Shown here: positions 57,901 through 64,000 of the stretch, one piece after another | Layout of the letters: every line of letters begins with the position of its first letter | Numbering within the stretch: the first letter of the stretch is position 1 | Origin: Lotus japonicus | Lineage: Eukaryota; Streptophyta; Magnoliopsida; Fabales; Fabaceae | Direction of reading: 5' to 3' | Length of the DNA: 64,000 bases | Assembly: GCF_012489685.1 (NCBI RefSeq) | Contig: NC_080042.1 | Location: 82,646,983 to 82,710,982, forward strand | Made by a program: the position numbers and the translations under genes | The notes under the pieces: model-generated | Seen by the model: only the letters and a program-made list of their open reading frames with translations | Told to the model about the DNA's origin: nothing | The model's database searches: none

Positions 57901-60900
57901 TACTTGGATCCTAAACTGACCTCTATAGTTCTATTAACTTAAAAGGATCAAGAAGATCATGCAATCATCAGGAGCTTTATTGTAGTTCCACCAAAAGTAT
58001 AGGAATCAAACTTTTCAGATTTCAGCTTTTTCTTCATCAATCACAATTTCGATAAGTTGGATGAGGACAATAATATATGAAAGAATCAATTACATGGATA
58101 ATAAAACCAAATGTAAACCAAGATAACATCAAACATACTGACCGCAAAGTATATAGAACGTTATAACTCATGAAAAAAGAGGCAAAGATGTCAACAACAC
58201 GTATTAATTTCTCAATATAAATGTGATGAAATTTTACAACACCAACACTTTCATTTCTCTTGGTTGCACACCATTTGATATTATCAAAAGTAAACACATT
58301 GAATCTTGAATTTATAAGCCACATGAATCAAGTGAATAAACTAACCTTGGATAATTTGAATTGATGTTTTGGTCACCAAAACTATGACCCTCAACTTTAC
58401 CTGCAGTAAGGAGAGAATAAATTTATGATAAATAAAGCATGGAGATGTTGCATTATGCGTTAAGCAGAATGCTGAAATAAAGAGAGAAAATGTAGCCATA
58501 ACTGAATGACATACAACCTTCGGAGAAGCCTTGTGAAGAGAGAGCACCATAGAGATCTGAAGAAAAACACATATGAGAAAAGCTTATGTAAATCCTTTCT
58601 AGAAGGTGTATTTATAAGCTATATTTCGGTTAAGCCAAACTTGAAGTCATACATTTCCTTCTGCAAAAAGGAAGTATCTGCATATACCCCAGAAGAGAAA
58701 ATATTACTACTTATAGTATCATTAGAACAATAAACTAATAACATATAAATAAATAAAGTCATTCATACATACAAAATATCAAACTCAAAAGTCCAAATCC
58801 AAATTATTTAAGTCAATTTCATGAAAACTAATTCTTTTTTTTTGAAAAATAATATTAGCATATTTATGCAGCAAAAACATTCAAAGGGCTCTATAAATTC
58901 GAAGTTACTCCAAGTTGGTAGTGATCTGTGATGTTCAGTCTGAAAGGCAAAAACTAATATGCCTAGATAGGCATTTATAGAGGGACATGGAAACATAAAG
59001 GCCACCCCTTAAATTACTTATAAACAGTGAGTGAATTTGAACTCTCATGAGCATCAGCTTGTACTGAATCAATACACCCATTTCTTCAATTCCATAGCTT
59101 GTGGAGGACTTCCTTCCACCTTCTTGGATCTCATTTCTTTCCACTCTATTGAAAGCAAAAGCACTATTCAATTTGACTCTAGCTTATGCTTTCTCCGAAG
59201 AATCAAACTGCTCAGTGTTAGCTTGGCAGCAGGTGCATTTGGCAAAAGAGAAATATCACATTTTACATGACATGGTCTCAATTATATCATTAATCAAAAG
59301 CTGTTATAAAACAAAGCCTTAAATTTCAATCAAATGTTCACCACACATAATAAATGTAGATATTTTTCACAAAAATTTTAAACTGAAACTGCTAATATGG
59401 TTGGAGAATATCAGAGGTATCAACTTACAGTAGTTGCACACTCAACTAATACACCACTGACAAAGGGCTCAAATTAATGTGATTTCAGCACAAACAAAAA
59501 GTTTTTAATGACAACATAATAATAGAATTTGTTAGAATTTCTAATTAGGCCTCTTTTGGCACCAGATTTGAACAAAGCAACCCATCATTCAAACAAAAAT
59601 AGGTACAAATGAGATCAAAAACTTAAAAGGGTACAACACAAAGCAAATAAAATATTGTATTTATCAAGATTTATAAACAAACCTGTAATCTGTAATAAGT
59701 GACAAATACAATTTTGAAAATATGAAGTGTAGGGAAAGTTAAAAATACTAAAATTGCAAATTTACCAAAACTGAAAAGGAAAATTTACCAATTTTGGAGG
59801 AGTTACCAAAAACTGAAAGTGCAAGATAGAAAAGCCTCAACGATGAACCCTCTATACTATTTTCAAAGATTCGTGCTTTGAAATTTCTTTATTTAATAAG
59901 AGGAAGACATTGCCAGAATCATATGAGCCACTTACATATCTAAAATGAAGAGAAAGGGGAACATAAAATGTTTATTTTAGACCAAGTAGAAGAGACTTCT
60001 GCTGAAAAATCACAACAGAATAGCAACGAATGGTGTAAAGAAGCCAAAGCTTAGCATATGTAAAAAAATTGATACATCCTTTAATTGCTTATAGAATTCA
60101 AAGGACGCAAATTCAATTGTAAACACCCTAGTTGTTTTGCTAGAAATATAGAGTATTATTCACCTATAAAGAAACTCAGAATTCAGAAAGCATTAAAGTT
60201 GTTACCTTGTCATTAAAGGAGAGCAGATGGCACCCTAAATAAAAAAGCTTGGACTGGAACGAAAACTAATTCTGCAATTGATTTAAACTTCCCATACAAC
60301 AGAGCAGTGAAACTCGTGCACAACTGACTTCCTAGTAAAAAATCTATACACAAAAGTTGGTTCAATTGCATAGCAGTGTTACTCTTGCACAAATAAAGGA
60401 ATGATTAATACCAAGTGAGCATCAAGATGTGGAGGATAATCGTAAGTGTCTATGTCAAACCAACTGAATATCATATTGCGACAACCAAAAAGCTTGAATG
60501 TAGCATTTCATAAACTCATACATAAACAAAAAAATAAGATCCCTAGCGATTTATTCATCTACCAGTTATCTTTACATACTCCTAAGAATCACTCACAGGT
60601 CATTCATAAAAAAATTATAAATCAGAGAAAAATAAAAAATTAACATTCCTAGTGGCAGTTGAAACCAATGGTTTACCTCTCACAAAGTACCAGCAGCAGA
60701 AAAACATGGAGCAGCAAGAAGGAAAGTGTCTTCCCCCGGATATAGGAAGACAGGCCGCATTGTGCTCACCAAAACTGGCAACTGCATCAAACGTAGCAGC
60801 CAAAGGGGGAATTAAGCAAACTACAATCACTAATATATGACAAAAGGGGGAATCAAGCAAACTACAATAATCACATATTGAAAGAACCAAAATCTTTTGA

Positions 60901-61500
60901 AAGAAGAACCAAAATCCATTCAATCAAACGCAGTTGAGGGAATTGAGGAACTAACGCAGTGAGGGATGGGAAGAAACACCAAAGAATGACAGTATTTATA
61001 GAGAAATTGAAAAGCAATACAATATATGAACAATGGGATTTATCAGGAAAGTGAATGAACCTGCTGCACTTGTACTGAACTGACGTGATCTATCATCATC
61101 TTGGCTTCTGAATCTGGTCCTTCTTCGTCACCATATGATCATCCCCATTCGTAAACAGTGAAATTTCGTCCTTCTACTTCCACCATCTTCTCTTCTCCTT
61201 CTGAATCTAACCTAAACCCTATCTAGGGTGATGATGATTTTCGGTCATCTTCTCTTCACCTTCTCCTTGCTCTGAACTGCAATCCTCTTCTCTTCTCCAC
61301 CTAATCCTAACCTAACCCTATCTACAGTGAGGGAACCCTGCAACGATGACGACAATTTCGGACAAAATCATCATCACTCCTTAAACACCTCCTTCTTCGA
61401 CAAGATCAATCAGAGGCAGAGGCAGATAAAATGAACGGCCAGGATGGAGACCTTTCTTAGGAACAGTATTCTCTCACACTCTCTATTTATGTAGAGTAGA
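57901..61500 (-). mobile_element. Second Helitron-like segment, 3' end not found
   Basis: On the minus strand the start TCTACTCTACATAAATAGAG at 61500 follows an A and resembles the 5' end of the neighbouring Helitron (both then have GTTCCTAA / TGGCCGT-type sequence). A TATA box at about 60991 (CTATAAATACTG) is placed as in the other Helitrons. No hairpin plus CTRR end is seen before 57901, so it may share the 3' end at 53891 or be truncated. No coding domain was identified. Confidence 0.5.
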
Positions 61501-62368
61501 TTCACCAAACCATCACCCAGATCAAGTGTAAAACAATTTTCTAACTTCTACTTGTCATCATTTAACAAATGACATCACCCTCCTCACCCTTTCCACCAAA
61601 CCATCACCCAGATTATGACTTTAAGTAACTTTGAACTCCCAAATTGTATCCACTATCCTATCAACAGGTAGCCATCTCAATTTGCTGTAAGATTTAAATA
61701 CAACTAGATTCATTATATTACTAAACCATTACAATAATTTTTACAATATAAATTATGTTTCAGAAAATGAGAGAAAACATGTGAGAATTTTCACGTGAAA
61801 TTATTCAAATATTTTAATATATTTGATGATCATGGATGAATATACTTGAATGCTATTTAAATATTATGAGAAATTTATTTATTCATCATTGAATTTTATA
61901 AAAAAAAATGAATTTATACTACTACTTATAAATTTATAGCCACCTGTTGTCGGCGGTGGATACCTGATCAAAACTAATGCCTTTGTCATTATTTTTTTTT
62001 TCGATACATCGGAAAACGCCCTTGTCATTATACTATTAAACTAACAAAAAATGAAAATTGAAATATTTACTATTTTTAGTTTTAAGTGAATTCAATTACT
62101 ATTAAAAACATTCAAGAATTACTGAATTAGTGATGAAATAATAAATTCCTAAATAATTTAATGCCAAGTCACAAGTATAATCGACGATTCATGGACCAAT
62201 AAGATGCAAGAATGTTGTTGTTTTTTTCTGAGTCAGCAAAGACCAAGACCAAGAACAAATGATCTGTCTCTGTTTGTTTTCTCTGTCATCATCGTCTCCG
62301 ACCTAACCGACCACGCTTCCTCTCTCTCTCTCTCTCTCTTCCATTTTCCTTCCGATTCATGGACCAAC
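61501..62368. other. Promoter and 5' UTR region of the apyrase gene
   Basis: AT-rich spacer, then a CT-rich leader with a TC microsatellite (about 62320-62340) directly upstream of the start codon. TC-rich tracts of this type are common in plant 5' UTRs. Confidence 0.5.
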
Positions 62369-64000
62369 ATGATCTTTGGTAAATTCGCTTCACTACTATC
62401 CTCACAATCCTCACCTTCTCCGCCACTTGGAATCACCACCACCACCACCACCACCAACCACCACGACAACAACCTGCGAGTCTCTTCTTCTCTTCAGGAT
62501 CTCTCCTCGTACTCCCACCTCAAGCAACCCCTCCACAAGCCTCAAGGGGGAATACCAACAACAACCACCTCTTCTCGGAAGAAATGCACCAGAGCAATCA
62601 GGCTTGCACTCTTTCTCACCTTGTTTCTTTTCCTAGGTTACTTCATTTTGATGCTTGGTTATTCATTTTGGAACATTGGGTCTGGGAAATACTATGTTGT
62701 TCTTGATTGTGGGAGTACTGGAACTAGGGTCTATGTGTATCATGCTTCTGTTCAGTTTAAGCGGTATAGTAGTCTTCCCTTAGCAATCAAGTCATTGAGG
62801 GAAGGGTTGCATAGGAAGAAGCCGTTAGGCCGCGCCTACGATCGAATGGAAACTGAGCCTGGCCTTGATAAGTTAGTGCATAATGTGACTGGGGTGAAGG
62901 GTGCATTGAAACCATTGCTTAGGTGGGCTAAGAAGCAGATACCATTGCATGCTCATAAGAGTACTTCTTTGTTCCTTTATGCTACTGCTGGTGTAAGGAG
63001 GCTTCCGGAGAACGAGTCTCGGTGGCTTCTGGATAATGCTTGGTCTGTGATCAAGGACTCTCCTTTTATGTGTAGCAAGGATTGGGTTAAGATCATATCT
63101 GGAACTGAGGAAGCTTACTTTGGGTGGATATCGCTTAATTATCATAGCGGTATCTTAGGTGTTAGGCCTCGGAAGGCGACTTATGGTGCACTTGATTTGG
63201 GTGGATCCTCTTTGCAGGTTACGTTTGAGAGTGATCAACAACTGAATAGTGAGACTAGCTTGTATGTTAGGATTGGATCTGTGAACCATCATCTCACTGC
63301 GTACTCGCTCCCGGGATATGGTCTCAATGAGGCGTTTGATAAGTCTGTGGTGCGTCTCTATAAGAAAGAGTTTGGATCTGCAAAAGCAGATATGGCTGGT
63401 AAAGAAATAGAGCTTACGCATCCTTGTTTGCAGTCCGGGTACAAGGAGCAGTACACGTGCTCTCATTGTTCTTCCTATAGTGAAGGTGGAAGTGTTGCAG
63501 TTAATAAGAAACAGCAGGGTAAGCAAAGAGGATCAGGAACTCCTCTAGTGCTTGTTGGTGCTCCGAATTGGCAACAATGTAGTGCACTAGCAAAAGTTGT
63601 TGTCAATTTGTCTGAATGGTCCAATCTCAGTGCAGGGCTTGATTGTAAAGTGCACCCTTGTGCTTTGGGTGGTAATATCCCTCACCCGTACGGCCACTTT
63701 TACGTGATTTCTGGATTTTATGTGGTGTATCGGTTTTTCAACTTGACGTCGGAAGCCACGCTGGATGATGTGTTGAAGAAGGGTAAAGATTTCTGCGATA
63801 AAAGATGGGATGTTGCAAAGAAAAGTGTTGCTCCTCAGCCCTTTATTGAGCAGTACTGCTTTAGGGCACCATACATTACCTCACTGCTCAGAGAGGGTTT
63901 GCACATTAATGATAACCAAATAAGTGTTGGCTCAGGAAGCATCACTTGGACACTTGGGGTTGCCTTGCTAGAAGCTGGGAAGGCATATTCCACTAGATTT
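62369..64000 (+). CDS. APY7: GDA1/CD39 apyrase, APY7 type (5' part, runs off the window)
   Basis: From ATG at 62369 the frame stays open to the window end, 544 residues. The N-terminus has a Thr/His/Asn-rich cytosolic part (encoded partly by a CAC microsatellite) and then one membrane anchor (LALFLTLFLFLGYFILMLGY). The apyrase conserved regions follow: ACR1 VVLDCGSTGTRVY, ACR2 LYATAGVRRLP, ACR3 ISGTEEAYFGW, ACR4 YGALDLGGSSLQ, and ACR5 SGSITWTLGVALL near the end. The enzymes hydrolyse nucleoside di- or triphosphates, often in the Golgi lumen. ACR1 has Cys in place of the usual Ala (DAGSSGT) and Thr for Ser, as in the divergent APY7 group. The C-terminal membrane segment should lie beyond the window. 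The start is supported by the CT-rich leader. Confidence 0.9.
   Translation, partial: MIFGKFASLLSSQSSPSPPLGITTTTTTTNHHDNNLRVSSSLQDLSSYSHLKQPLHKPQGGIPTTTTSSRKKCTRAIRLALFLTLFLFLGYFILMLGYSFWNIGSGKYYVVLDCGSTGTRVYVYHASVQFKRYSSLPLAIKSLREGLHRKKPLGRAYDRMETEPGLDKLVHNVTGVKGALKPLLRWAKKQIPLHAHKSTSLFLYATAGVRRLPENESRWLLDNAWSVIKDSPFMCSKDWVKIISGTEEAYFGWISLNYHSGILGVRPRKATYGALDLGGSSLQVTFESDQQLNSETSLYVRIGSVNHHLTAYSLPGYGLNEAFDKSVVRLYKKEFGSAKADMAGKEIELTHPCLQSGYKEQYTCSHCSSYSEGGSVAVNKKQQGKQRGSGTPLVLVGAPNWQQCSALAKVVVNLSEWSNLSAGLDCKVHPCALGGNIPHPYGHFYVISGFYVVYRFFNLTSEATLDDVLKKGKDFCDKRWDVAKKSVAPQPFIEQYCFRAPYITSLLREGLHINDNQISVGSGSITWTLGVALLEAGKAYSTRF

Noticed and set aside
1..64000. CRISPR arrays, operons, prokaryotic defence systems, rRNA or clear tRNA genes
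   Set aside because: The window is plant nuclear DNA; no regular spaced repeats or structural RNA gene could be recognised by eye.

Overview
This is plant nuclear DNA. It is AT-rich, its genes have GT-AG introns, it carries a CNL-type disease resistance gene, and it is dense in LINE, SINE, Helitron, LTR, MITE and MULE-like sequence. A eudicot, most likely a legume, fits best, but the species cannot be fixed from the sequence alone.

Layout. From 1 to about 12.8 kb there is no convincing gene; the stretch holds MITEs, a hAT-like element, a decayed LINE RNase H fragment and a 1.64 kb MULE-like element. From 13.0 to 18.5 kb lies an 11-exon COG6 gene (conserved oligomeric Golgi complex subunit 6). 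A one-exon secreted proline-rich protein gene follows at 19.5 kb, and a four-exon pectate lyase gene on the minus strand at 20.5-22.0 kb. Three seven-exon paralogues of the WAT1-related (nodulin MtN21/EamA) transporter family lie at 24.0-27.4, 29.3-35.8 and 49.3-53.6 kb, here called A, B and C. A and B form a recent tandem pair. C is more diverged and is separated from B by about 13.5 kb of inserted material: a LINE remnant, a CNL (NBS-LRR) gene, an ORF1-only LINE copy, and a Helitron sitting inside an inverted-repeat element. Downstream of C is a complete-looking 4.0 kb Helitron that contains a SINE, then a second Helitron-like 5' end. The window closes with the first 544 codons of a GDA1/CD39 apyrase of the APY7 type.

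Functional picture. The coding genes serve Golgi trafficking and glycosylation (COG6, and probably APY7), the cell wall (pectate lyase, proline-rich protein), membrane transport (WAT1-related) and immunity (CNL). They are ordinary single plant genes, not an operon-like system. The pairing of a WAT1-related gene with an APY7-type gene recalls the neighbouring Arabidopsis loci At4g19185 and At4g19180, so this part is probably an old syntenic block expanded by tandem duplication and invaded by transposons.

Most notable points: (1) paralogues A and B share a GC-AG first intron where C has GT-AG; (2) a 2.8 kb solo LTR with its own TATA box and poly(A) signal lies in sense orientation inside intron 5 of B; (3) an ORF1-only LINE insertion has a perfect 17 bp target duplication; (4) a Helitron with exact A/T flanks interrupts one arm of an inverted-repeat element; (5) a tRNA-derived SINE is nested in another Helitron; (6) the CNL gene lacks the end of its LRR domain.
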